Shown piece by piece: positions 1 through 7,237 of a stretch of 37,022 nucleotides of DNA. The translations under genes were made by a program, and so were the position numbers. Source of the DNA: an uncultured Clostridia bacterium (lineage in GTDB: Bacteria > Bacillota > Clostridia > Peptostreptococcales > Anaerovoracaceae). Positions within the stretch are counted from its first letter, which is position 1; each line of letters begins with the position of its first letter. The notes beneath the pieces were generated by a model. That model saw only the letters and a list, made by a program, of their open reading frames with translations, was not told where the DNA came from and did no database searches. Location: NCBI GenBank assembly GCA_934233735.1, contig CAKQGQ010000021.1, positions 1 through 37,022 of the forward strand, in the 5' to 3' direction.

Positions 1-173
1 TCGCTGTCTTTCTTATCCTTTCCGATTAAGAAACGCCACATGTCCGTAAAGAGACGCAGCTGTGGAAATTTCATTCTCAAAGAAAAGTACAGACCCGTGC
101 CGAGTGCCAGAATAATCAATGGCAGTGCCCATAAATAACCGTTAATAATTCCTACAATTTGTGCTAAATTCAT
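1..173 (-). CDS. AGCS-family sodium:amino acid symporter, N-terminal part only
   Basis: The gene runs off the left edge; 57 codons are visible. The protein begins MNLAQIVGIINGYLWALPLI and continues with LALGTGLYFSLRMKFPQLRL, the usual N-terminus of alanine/glycine/glutamine:cation symporters: a short amphipathic start, a first membrane span, then the GTGLYF motif and a basic FxQLR stretch. Such carriers bring a small neutral amino acid into the cell with Na+. The ATG at 171-173 has an AGAAAGGA ribosome site. It lies 118 bp downstream of a GlnL-like response regulator on the same strand. In Bacillus subtilis GlnK-GlnL controls the AGCS transporter GlnT, so glutamine is the favoured substrate, by inference. 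Alanine or glycine cannot be excluded from this fragment. Confidence 0.85.
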   Translation of the reverse strand, partial: MNLAQIVGIINGYLWALPLIILALGTGLYFSLRMKFPQLRLFTDMWRFLIGKDKKDS

Positions 174-217
174 AAGTTTTTCCTTTCTCTAAAAGTGCAG
201 TAACTTATTCTTAACAA

Positions 218-267
218 AGTATAAACACTATTTTCAAAAAAACTCACAAAAATACACATTCACAAAA
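218..267 (-). promoter_or_regulatory. Symporter promoter with paired TTTTGTGA repeats
   Basis: Reading the minus strand, TTTTGTGA occurs at 267-260 and again at 251-244, exactly 16 bp apart, followed by a good -10 (TATACT, 223-218) with no recognisable -35 (TGAGTT at 17 bp spacing). A poor -35 with direct repeats just upstream is what an activator-dependent promoter looks like. As I recall it, B. subtilis GlnL binds tandem TTTTGT repeats ahead of its target operon, with a shorter gap than here. Assignment to the neighbouring regulator is inference. Confidence 0.5.
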
Positions 268-291
268 TTTTTTGTTAATTTTTTTACAATG

Positions 292-1134
292 CTATCGCTT
301 AACATCATCATTATAAAAGAGCAGCCCGTTAATAAACTTCCCGATATTCGCTCTGCCGCCTGTCTGCGCCAAGCCTTTCCGGTAATTCATTTCGTCCTTC
401 AAACATGTAAAATCAAAGACATAGCTTGCGTACACCTGGAAAACCTCTCCGGCATAATCTTCAATTCCGGCATTTGCCGCGTTGGAAAGACCCTTTTTGA
501 TTGCCCTTCGTATATGCTGTTCTACATTTTTTGAAGTATCGCCCAGTTTTTGAGCGGTCTTTTCTAATTCTTCCTTGCTGTATTCTTTGCCGTCTTTCAG
601 AAGCAGCGCGCACAGCTCCAGTATGTCCGACGTTCCCTTTTCACCGTTCATGCCAAGCATGGTAAGAAGATAACGAATATTTTCAAGATTTATTTCCGGC
701 TCTCTTTTCTCTTCGTCCGTTTCCTGCGAGTGAAACATCCCTTTGATGTTCGAAATCAAATCACTGGCTTTTCTGCGTTCCTCCACATTTTTTAATACGC
801 TCTCGATTTCGATAAGATTAATCGGCTTATTGATAAAAAATTCAATGCCCGACTGATAAGCCTGCTCCACCATGGCTTTGTCACTGACCTTGGAAATCAT
901 AATGAAGCTCGTCTGCGGAAGCTGCGGTCTAAGCTGCTTTACGAGTGTAATGCCATCTGTCTCCGCCATTAAAAAATCAACCAGCAAAACGTCCGGCTTG
1001 ATTTTTAAAATCTCATCGCGTGCTTCATTCGGATCTGTCTCGTAACCCTCCACAGTGCCTCCGAGTCTCGTCTTAATAATGTTGTCCAATGTCTTTACCA
1101 CGCCGATTTCATCATCAACAATGTAATACTTCAT
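292..1134 (-). CDS. GlnL-like response regulator with YcbB-type DNA-binding domain
   Basis: 280 residues. Residues 1-120 form a receiver domain with acidic pair D7-D8, phospho-acceptor D53 (LLVDFLM), S81 and K103 (INKP). After a linker of about 35 charged residues, residues 155-280 (from LENIRYLLTMLGMNGEKGTSD) match the helical YcbB output domain of B. subtilis GlnL, not the common OmpR or NarL types. The ATG at 1132-1134 is preferred to the adjacent in-frame GTG at 1137, because AGGAGG lies 5 nt before the ATG but only 2 nt before the GTG. It overlaps the end of the histidine kinase gene by 20 bp, so the two are co-translated. The likely role is activation of the downstream AGCS transporter in response to the kinase's signal. 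Confidence 0.82.
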   Translation of the reverse strand: MKYYIVDDEIGVVKTLDNIIKTRLGGTVEGYETDPNEARDEILKIKPDVLLVDFLMAETDGITLVKQLRPQLPQTSFIMISKVSDKAMVEQAYQSGIEFFINKPINLIEIESVLKNVEERRKASDLISNIKGMFHSQETDEEKREPEINLENIRYLLTMLGMNGEKGTSDILELCALLLKDGKEYSKEELEKTAQKLGDTSKNVEQHIRRAIKKGLSNAANAGIEDYAGEVFQVYASYVFDFTCLKDEMNYRKGLAQTGGRANIGKFINGLLFYNDDVKR

Positions 1135-2452
1135 CACTGCCTCCTCTCTCCCACTGTGCTACTGTTTCCGTCGGTATTCTTATGAGAAATCTCGTATAAG
1201 CGCCCTCTTTGCTTTCCGCCTGAATTGTGCCCTTAAATTTTTTCTCAACATAGTCCTTCACCAGTGGCAATCCCAAACCTCTTTGAATGTTCCCCGTTTT
1301 GTCATCAAATTTTGTAGAAAATCCATCCAGAAAAATCGATTGCAGGCACTCCTCGGACATCCCCGGGCCATTGTCAGATTCCTCAATGATATATCCGTTT
1401 TCGTCCTTTGATACGGTGATTTTAATTTTTCCGCCATTCTCTCCAAAAGCTTCTGCCGAATTCATCAAAAGATTCCGAATGACAGAAATCATCTCAAAGT
1501 AAGGCTTCACATAAAAATCATTACGAACCCTTGTCTGAATTTCCGCCTGAATTTTCTTATTCTTCAAAACCGTTTCTGCATCCTTTTTTTCGATGCTGAG
1601 AATATCCGACATCGGCATCCCACCGCTGTCCGGCTCGTACATAAACTGTGTACGGATTACCTCCGCAACGCCCTTGTAATCGCCTTTTATTTCGTGAACC
1701 AGCCTTGCAATTGCGAGCGCTTCTTTTTTAAAATGCGGTGGAACCTGCTCATCGGCTTCCAGTTCGCGATATAAGCAATACGCCTGCTTCATAACATCTT
1801 CCATTTCGGCAATATTTTTGTCGATAATGTACATTTCTCCATCTAACTTGGAGGTCTGCGCTAACAGCCGCTTAAATTCCTCATCCATTTCATGCTGCAG
1901 GAGGATGTTCGAGTAGCTTTCGATTGCAAAGACAATGATCTGCATAATAGCTGTCCGAAAAAAAGCAACACATAAAACAATCCCGATTGTGTGAAAGGTT
2001 ATGACATTGTTCTGAAATAAAATACTTCGCAAAGATAATTCCACGACATTTCCGACTGCATCCGCAAAGAAAATCATAATCGGAAACGTTCTCATCGTCT
2101 TCTTCTCCTGAAAAACCATACGATACAGCAGCGAGTAAACAATCCCGTAAGCTATAAAAAAGCATACATCCGGTATGACCTCCTTCAGGCTTTGCCCGAA
2201 ATCCTGTCGGATATAGATTTCATTCATCAGGCGTATGAGCGGTGAAATCACCGCACAGCAAAGAATGAAAGCAAGCGGTCTTCGCTCCTCAAAACTATAA
2301 AGAAACAGGCTCATCATCAGAACAGACATGGCAATGATAAATCCGCTGGTGATTGCCGTAAGTCTCACCTCAGAAGAAAGACCTACGATAAATGCCAGTC
2401 CCAATGTTTTCGACCACTTTCGGAGATTTCCGCTTTTTTTCAAAATTGTCAT
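1115..2452 (-). CDS. Membrane sensor histidine kinase, GlnK-like
   Basis: 445 residues. The N-terminal 180 residues hold about five or six hydrophobic spans (roughly 33-53, 57-75, 92-112, 121-140, 150-177) with very short loops, so the signal is probably sensed in or at the membrane. A coiled-coil-like linker (185-245) leads to the phospho-acceptor H253 in VHEIKGDY, which resembles GlnK-type kinases more than the usual HELRTP box. The ATPase domain has an N box (NLLMNSAEAF, N327/N331), G1 (DNGPGM, 360-365) and G2 (GLGLPL, 392-397). The ATG at 2450-2452 has a GGGGGAT site. Only 18 nt separate this start from the foot of the ileS terminator, so no separate promoter fits between them. Confidence 0.85.
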   Translation of the reverse strand: MTILKKSGNLRKWSKTLGLAFIVGLSSEVRLTAITSGFIIAMSVLMMSLFLYSFEERRPLAFILCCAVISPLIRLMNEIYIRQDFGQSLKEVIPDVCFFIAYGIVYSLLYRMVFQEKKTMRTFPIMIFFADAVGNVVELSLRSILFQNNVITFHTIGIVLCVAFFRTAIMQIIVFAIESYSNILLQHEMDEEFKRLLAQTSKLDGEMYIIDKNIAEMEDVMKQAYCLYRELEADEQVPPHFKKEALAIARLVHEIKGDYKGVAEVIRTQFMYEPDSGGMPMSDILSIEKKDAETVLKNKKIQAEIQTRVRNDFYVKPYFEMISVIRNLLMNSAEAFGENGGKIKITVSKDENGYIIEESDNGPGMSEECLQSIFLDGFSTKFDDKTGNIQRGLGLPLVKDYVEKKFKGTIQAESKEGAYTRFLIRIPTETVAQWERGGSDEVLHC

Positions 2453-2470
2453 GTTTCATCCCCCATTTTG

Positions 2471-2506
2471 AAAAAATGCAGGACACAGCTTAACCAATGT
2501 CCTGCA
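2471..2506 (-). terminator. Rho-independent terminator after ileS
   Basis: A perfect 9-bp stem, TGCAGGACA (2477-2485) with TGTCCTGCA (2498-2506), and a 12-nt loop. On the minus strand it is followed by six T (2476-2471), and the other strand is also T-rich, so it may work both ways. It lies between ileS and the sensor kinase gene. Confidence 0.8.
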
Positions 2507-2544
2507 CTTTATTTTTCATATGCAACAGTAATCTATACGCGAAT

Positions 2545-5500
2545 CTACACGCGTTCAACCTTAATTCCGGTCTTGTGGCCGTTCAGGTCGTAGGTGTTTT
2601 CGCATGCACCGTCTTTGAGCTCTACGGCAAGAGTTTCACCCTTGATGTAGTCAGCGTGTTTTGCGATGGCTGCTTTTACATCCTCGTCTGCGTCAACCGT
2701 GATTACGATGTTGTCCATCATTTCGTAGTCCGCCTGCTTACGGAGCTGCTGAACCTTGGAAATCAGTTCTCTTGCAAGGCCTTCGTCAATCAGCTCAGGA
2801 GTGAGCGTCGTGTCGAGGATGGTGAAGATATTGTTTTCCATTGCCACTGCAAAACCTTCCTTCGCGCTGATTCTGATGTCGAGGTAATCTTTTACGATGT
2901 CAAAATCTTCGCCGTCGAGGTTCATAACCACTTTTCCGTTTGTTTCAACTTCGGAGATGAATTTCTTCGGATCCGCCTTTGCAACCTGCGCACCGAATGC
3001 CTTAATCTTCGAGCCGAGGACCGGGCCTGCAGCCTTGAAGTTCGGCTTCAGGGAGAAGTTCATATACTGGTCGAGGTCGTTTTCAAATACCACTCTCTTG
3101 ACATTCAGTTCCTCTTCAATGAGCGGAGTAAGGTCTCCGATCAGTGCTTCGTATTTTCCGTCAACGAGAACTTCCGAAAGCGGCTGTCTTACCTTGATTC
3201 TTTCCTTTTCACGGGTTCCGCGTCCGAGCGTAACAAGTGCTCTTACGATGTCCATTCTCTCTTCTACGCCCTTGTCAACGAGATCCATGTCTGCCTTCGG
3301 GAAGTACGCTACATGAACGGTTTCTTCTCCGGTAAGGTCTGTGTAGATTTCGTCTGCGATGAACGGCGCAATCGGTGCAATCAGGCGGGCAACACCTACG
3401 AGGATTTCGTAAGTAGTTGCATATACGCTCTTCTTGTCATCGGTCATTTCTTCCGCATAGAATCTGCGGCGCGCTCTTCTGATATACCAGTTGGAAAGGT
3501 CTTCCGCAACAAAATCCGTAATCGCTCTTACCGTCTTCATGTGGTCGTACTGATCCATGTACTCGGTCACATCGTGGATGAGCTGGTTGTATTTGCTGAG
3601 AATCCATCTGTCAAGCTCCGGTCTTTGTGCATAAGGAACATCGAATTTTCTCGGGTCGATGTCGTCCTGGTTTGCGTAAAGAACGAAGAAATTATATACA
3701 TTTCGGAGTGTTCCGAAGAATTTGCTTACAACATCGCTGAGGCCTTCCTCATCGAATTTCGTCGGTGTCCATGCCGGTGATACGGAAAGCAGGTACCATC
3801 TGGTAGCGTCTGCGCCGTATTTGTCGAGCATTTCAAACGGCGATACGGTGTTGCCTTTGTGCTTGGACATCTTCTTGCCCTCTTTGTCAAGAATCAGGTC
3901 GTTTACCAAAACATTCTTGTAAGGCGCGCAGCCCTTTACGATTGTGGAAACCGCCATCAGCGAGTAGAACCAGCCTCTTGTCTGGTCGATGCCTTCGCAG
4001 ATGAAGTCTGCCGGGAAGAGCTGGTCGAAGTCGTCCTTGTGCTCAAACGGATAGTGCCACTGTGCAAAAGGCATGGAGCCGGAGTCAAACCAGCAGTCCA
4101 TAACTTCCGGGATTCTGTGCATTACGCCGCCGCATTCCGGGCAGGTAAGCGTTACATCGTCCACATACGGTCTGTGCAGTTCGATGCTTTCGTCGATTTT
4201 TTCGTTTGCGAGTTCCACGAGTTCCTTGCGTGAGCCTACGCAGTGCAGATGTCCGCATTCGCATCTCCAGATCGGAATCGGGGTTCCCCAGTATCTGGAA
4301 CGGGAAATTGCCCAGTCTTTTACTTCTGCAAGCCAGTTTCCGAAACGCTTTTCGCCTACGAATTCCGGATACCAGTTTACGGTATTGTTATTTGCAACGA
4401 GCTCATCCTTGAGCTTGGACATTTCGATGTACCAGGAAGGTTTTGCGTAGTAAACCAGCGGCGTATCGCATCTCCAGCAGTGCGGATAGTTATGCTCTAA
4501 TTTTTCTTTCTTGTAAATCTTGTCGCCTTCTGCGAGGTATTTGATGATTTCAACATCGAGGCCTTCTTCCATTACAAAATGACCCTTCCATGGTGTTTCC
4601 GTGTATTCGCCTCTTTCGTCTACCGGCTGAAGAACCGCGAGGTTGTATTTGCGGCCGCACTGATAGTCGTCTTCACCGAAAGCCGGTGCGGTGTGAACAA
4701 TTCCGGTACCGTCTTCCGTGGAAACATAATCCATGCAGGTTACGATGAACGCGTTCTTGCCTTTTTCCGGGGTGCAGAACGGCATGAGCTGTTCGTATTC
4801 CCAATATTCCATGTCGCGGCCCTTGAGTTCTTCGAGAACTTCGTATTCGTCCTTGCCGAGAACCTTTGCTGCGAGTCCTTTTGCGAGATAGAAGATATTG
4901 CCTTCGTTGTCGCCGGAAGTCATCTTAACTTTTACATAGTCGATGTCCGGTCCGACGGTAAGCGCAATATTGGATGCAAGCGTCCAAGGCGTTGTCGTCC
5001 ATGCGAGAAAATACTCGTTGTCCGTGCCTTTTTTCTTGAATTTGCAGGTAAGCGTGTTTACCTTGACCATCTTGTAGCCCTGTGCTACTTCGTGGGATGC
5101 AAGTCCGGTTCCGCATCTCGGGCAGTACGGCAGAATCTTGTAGCCTTCGTAGATGAGGCCCTTGTCGAACGCCTGTCTCAAAATCCACCAGCCTGTCTCG
5201 ATGTAGTCGTTGTCAAGCGTGATGTATGGGTTGTCCATGTCCGCCATGTATGCCATCCGGTCAGACATGTCGGTCCACATATTGGTATAAGTGAAAACGG
5301 ATTCGCGGCATTTTTCGTTGAATTCCTTGATTCCGTATGCTTCGATGTCCTGCTTGCCGGAGAAGCCGAGCTGCTTTTCCACTTCGATTTCCACCGGAAG
5401 ACCGTGTGTATCCCAGCCGCCTTTTCTCTTAACCTGATAGCCCTGCATCGTTTTATAACGGTTGATGGAGTCTTTCAGGGTTCTTGCCATAACATGGTGG

Positions 5501-5664
5501 ATGCCCGGCTTGCCGTTGGCTGTCGGTGGTCCTTCGTAAAATACGAACGACGGTGCGCCTTCTCTTGCCGTCACGCACTTATGGAGCAAATCTTCTTCTT
5601 TCCATTTCGCCACTTGCTCTTTCTGAACTTCAGCAACCGGCTTTTCTGATAGTTTCTTGAACAT
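2545..5664 (-). CDS. ileS: Isoleucyl-tRNA synthetase, IleS2 class, with GxHH signature
   Basis: 1039 residues; charges tRNA-Ile in the cytosol. It is a class I synthetase: nucleotide signature at 54-57, CP1 editing domain (WTTTPWTLASN near 222-232; GTGIVHTAPAFGEDDY at 319-334), WGTPIPIW (459-466) and KMSKHKGN (598-605), then the anticodon-binding region. The context GKPGIHHVMARTLKD and KMSKHKGN, plus the length, mark the eukaryote-like IleS2 class, typically tolerant of mupirocin. The signature itself reads G54-I55-H56-H57 (codons at 5505-5494) where HxGH is standard, so positions one and three are swapped. The ATG at 5662-5664 is chosen; a longer frame starting at 5724 would begin inside the leader terminator and is spurious. 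Expression is controlled by the T-box upstream. Confidence 0.97.
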   Translation of the reverse strand: MFKKLSEKPVAEVQKEQVAKWKEEDLLHKCVTAREGAPSFVFYEGPPTANGKPGIHHVMARTLKDSINRYKTMQGYQVKRKGGWDTHGLPVEIEVEKQLGFSGKQDIEAYGIKEFNEKCRESVFTYTNMWTDMSDRMAYMADMDNPYITLDNDYIETGWWILRQAFDKGLIYEGYKILPYCPRCGTGLASHEVAQGYKMVKVNTLTCKFKKKGTDNEYFLAWTTTPWTLASNIALTVGPDIDYVKVKMTSGDNEGNIFYLAKGLAAKVLGKDEYEVLEELKGRDMEYWEYEQLMPFCTPEKGKNAFIVTCMDYVSTEDGTGIVHTAPAFGEDDYQCGRKYNLAVLQPVDERGEYTETPWKGHFVMEEGLDVEIIKYLAEGDKIYKKEKLEHNYPHCWRCDTPLVYYAKPSWYIEMSKLKDELVANNNTVNWYPEFVGEKRFGNWLAEVKDWAISRSRYWGTPIPIWRCECGHLHCVGSRKELVELANEKIDESIELHRPYVDDVTLTCPECGGVMHRIPEVMDCWFDSGSMPFAQWHYPFEHKDDFDQLFPADFICEGIDQTRGWFYSLMAVSTIVKGCAPYKNVLVNDLILDKEGKKMSKHKGNTVSPFEMLDKYGADATRWYLLSVSPAWTPTKFDEEGLSDVVSKFFGTLRNVYNFFVLYANQDDIDPRKFDVPYAQRPELDRWILSKYNQLIHDVTEYMDQYDHMKTVRAITDFVAEDLSNWYIRRARRRFYAEEMTDDKKSVYATTYEILVGVARLIAPIAPFIADEIYTDLTGEETVHVAYFPKADMDLVDKGVEERMDIVRALVTLGRGTREKERIKVRQPLSEVLVDGKYEALIGDLTPLIEEELNVKRVVFENDLDQYMNFSLKPNFKAAGPVLGSKIKAFGAQVAKADPKKFISEVETNGKVVMNLDGEDFDIVKDYLDIRISAKEGFAVAMENNIFTILDTTLTPELIDEGLARELISKVQQLRKQADYEMMDNIVITVDADEDVKAAIAKHADYIKGETLAVELKDGACENTYDLNGHKTGIKVERV

Positions 5665-5696
5665 TTTCCTGTATTCCTTTCTTTGGGCTGAGGGAT

Positions 5697-5960
5697 AAAA
5701 AAAGTCCCTAAGCCGATTTTTCATCGATTTAGGGACGATTAAAACTTAACCGCGGTACCACCCTAGTTGCATGCCTCTATCAAGGCCGCCTCTCATTAGT
5801 GTGTCAGGCTCCGGAGTGATATTCACCTGCGGCTTCACCACAGTCCTCTCAGCGTGTGCCTGCCGCGTCTCTGCGGACATGGGGCACTCGGACTGCTCTC
5901 TGTAAGGCTCTTACACCGGGCTACTAGTTCCTTCACTGCCTGAATATTCAATTCATTTAC
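5697..5960 (-). promoter_or_regulatory. T-box leader (Ile specifier ATC) with terminator, upstream of ileS
   Basis: The minus strand carries the T-box core AGGGTGGTACCGCGG (5764-5750), the segment that pairs with the acceptor end of uncharged tRNA in the antiterminator. Further upstream, a long Stem I region contains the specifier ATC (5820-5818), an Ile codon followed by a purine as is usual. Downstream sits the competing terminator: GTCCCTAA (about 5736-5729) pairs with TTAGGGAC (about 5711-5704) and is followed by a T run. Uncharged tRNA-Ile should favour the antiterminator and raise ileS expression. Confidence 0.95.
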
Positions 5961-5966
5961 CACAAT

Positions 5967-5995
5967 ATTTTACTTGGCTTTCGGTGAAAAGTCAA
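5967..5995 (-). promoter_or_regulatory. ileS promoter
   Basis: TTGACT (5995-5990) and TAAAAT (5972-5967) with 17 bp between. The predicted start near 5960 puts the whole T-box leader in the transcript. Confidence 0.75.
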
Positions 5996-6075
5996 GGGGC
6001 AAGGGCGTATATTTTTTTGTGTATTCTCTGTATTTTTACGTTAAGTCATCGGAATTTAATATTACTGTTGGGGTT

Positions 6076-6519
6076 TTACGCACAAACTTCTCCCTCATTG
6101 TAGCACTGATATATATATTCCCTCGATTGGTAATAAAAATCCGTGTTGTAATTTGATATAGAATCACTGATCCACGAGCTATATACTGACATGAGCGTAT
6201 CAATAATCGCCTCGGTGCTGTCCTCCGAAACATCTTCAATCAGTCTTTCATATACTTCCCCAATCGTCCAATAGTCCGGCACTTCATATTTTGCTTTTTC
6301 AATGTTGTCATAGGTTCCGACGGGTATGTTGCATATATTTATAAAATCGTCGGCTGTTTTTTCGATTGGTTCGCAGTGAAAAACATCTGCATACCTGTAT
6401 ATCCGCTTAATGGTTTCCCGTCCAAGGAGTTTTACGACATCTTTTCTTTTTTGTTTTTGCCTTCTTCCAATATATTCTATCAAACTGCAAGTGTAAAACA
6501 AATCGCTGTTATTCTTCAT
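6076..6519 (-). CDS. Partner protein of DUF3990 gene, function unknown (candidate toxin-antitoxin component)
   Basis: 147 residues, acidic and tyrosine-rich, no signal peptide or membrane span. It starts MKNNSDLFYTCSLIEYIGRR and has a central basic stretch (RRQKQKRKDVVKLLGRETIKR) that reads like a small helical domain, then EVPDYWTIGEVYERLIEDV. I know similar proteins only as uncharacterised genes next to DUF3990 genes. The ATG at 6517-6519 is preferred to the in-frame GTG at 6531 because GAGG sits 6 nt upstream of the ATG. The first 11 bp overlap the end of the DUF3990 gene, so the two are translationally coupled. Role as neutraliser or as substrate-binding partner is open. Confidence 0.6.
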   Translation of the reverse strand: MKNNSDLFYTCSLIEYIGRRQKQKRKDVVKLLGRETIKRIYRYADVFHCEPIEKTADDFINICNIPVGTYDNIEKAKYEVPDYWTIGEVYERLIEDVSEDSTEAIIDTLMSVYSSWISDSISNYNTDFYYQSREYIYQCYNEGEVCA

Positions 6520-6985
6520 CCCAAACCTCACTTCCTCTCAGAAAATTCAGGGTGGTTAACGCTTTCGCTGTGTGAAAGCTTATCTGATGTGTGGGTTTTT
6601 TGAAACGAGCCAAGTCCCAAAAGGCTTCTCTGCTGATTTTTCCATCGACAAAGTTTTGCACATAGTTAAAGATTGTATCGTTTGCCATGGGTCCTTCTAC
6701 GATATCATAGTTATGAGGTTCACCATTTCGACACGCAACGATAAAATTGAGCCATTCTTCGCTCATTTCCGGAAAGGTCTTAACAGACAATTCTTCATTA
6801 GGTATATATGCGTATTCGTTTAGAATACCCTTCCCATCAAACCGGGTTGCCCATCTTTTTGCTTGTGCCGGCAAGGTAGTGCAGTAAAACCCAAAATAGA
6901 AATCTTTATTATATTTTGTAACTCTTATTTCAGGGAATTCAACAATTTTCTTGCTTCCGTGATACAAAGTAATCTTTTCTTGCAT
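6509..6985 (-). CDS. DUF3990 domain protein, ADP-ribosyltransferase-like fold
   Basis: 158 residues, essentially one domain. It shows the order expected for DUF3990: YHGS (8-11, the H-G strand of the fold), DFYFGFYCTT (28-37; most members read DFGxGFYxT), QAKRWA (41-46), HNYDIVEGPMAND (91-103), DGKISREA and a C-terminal HQISFHTAKAL (133-143). I believe this family belongs to the ADP-ribosyl superfamily of NAD-using enzymes; whether this copy is active cannot be read from sequence. The ATG at 6983-6985 has an AGAGG site, while the longer frame from 7030 begins close to the predicted transcription start and lacks a ribosome site. First gene of a two-gene unit with its own promoter, as in toxin-antitoxin modules. 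Confidence 0.72.
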   Translation of the reverse strand: MQEKITLYHGSKKIVEFPEIRVTKYNKDFYFGFYCTTLPAQAKRWATRFDGKGILNEYAYIPNEELSVKTFPEMSEEWLNFIVACRNGEPHNYDIVEGPMANDTIFNYVQNFVDGKISREAFWDLARFKKPTHQISFHTAKALTTLNFLRGSEVWDEE

Positions 6986-7037
6986 CCTTTCATCCTCTCT
7001 CAATAAAGCGCACTCTTTCGGTTTGTTCATTATCCAT

Positions 7038-7066
7038 AGTATAATCTATTTTTGTGGCAATTACAA
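7038..7066 (-). promoter_or_regulatory. Promoter of the DUF3990 module
   Basis: TTGTAA (7066-7061) and TATACT (7043-7038), 17 bp apart, giving a leader of about 45 nt before the ATG at 6985. Confidence 0.6.
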
Positions 7067-7078
7067 GGTCAAGGCAAT

Positions 7079-7114
7079 AAAAAGGCACCGTCTGCATGGC
7101 TCGCAGGCTGCACC
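7079..7114 (-). terminator. Hairpin with T run upstream of the DUF3990 promoter
   Basis: On the minus strand an imperfect 12-bp stem (7114-7103 with 7095-7084, two mismatches, some G-T pairs) closes a 7-nt loop and is followed by TTTTT (7083-7079). It has terminator form, but no minus-strand gene lies to its right; it may only shield the module from antisense reads. Confidence 0.35.
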
Positions 7115-7171
7115 CTATGTTGGTTTCTTTCAATGAAGCATTGTTTTTCCATCTTCTTTTTACATATTTTC

Positions 7172-7200
7172 TTGCGAAATTGCGCAAATTATGATAAAAT
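7172..7200 (+). promoter_or_regulatory. Promoter of the DUF4143 ATPase gene
   Basis: TTGCGA (7172-7177) and TAAAAT (7195-7200) with a 17-bp spacer; start expected near 7207, about 30 nt before the ATG. Confidence 0.6.
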
Positions 7201-7237
7201 ATGATTCATCATAGATTTTCATAATTTGAGGTGCGTT

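Noticed and set aside
2497..3780. 427-codon open frame on the plus strand opposite ileS
   Set aside because: It lies entirely antisense to a clearly conserved ileS, has no ribosome site and a composition (Cys/Val/Phe-rich) typical of antisense shadows.
4579..5649. 356-codon plus-strand frame opposite the N-terminal half of ileS
   Set aside because: Shadow of ileS codon bias; no ribosome site, no recognisable domain.
5665..5724. N-terminal extension of IleS by 20 residues
   Set aside because: The upstream ATG lies inside the T-box terminator; the ATG at 5664 fits the family start.
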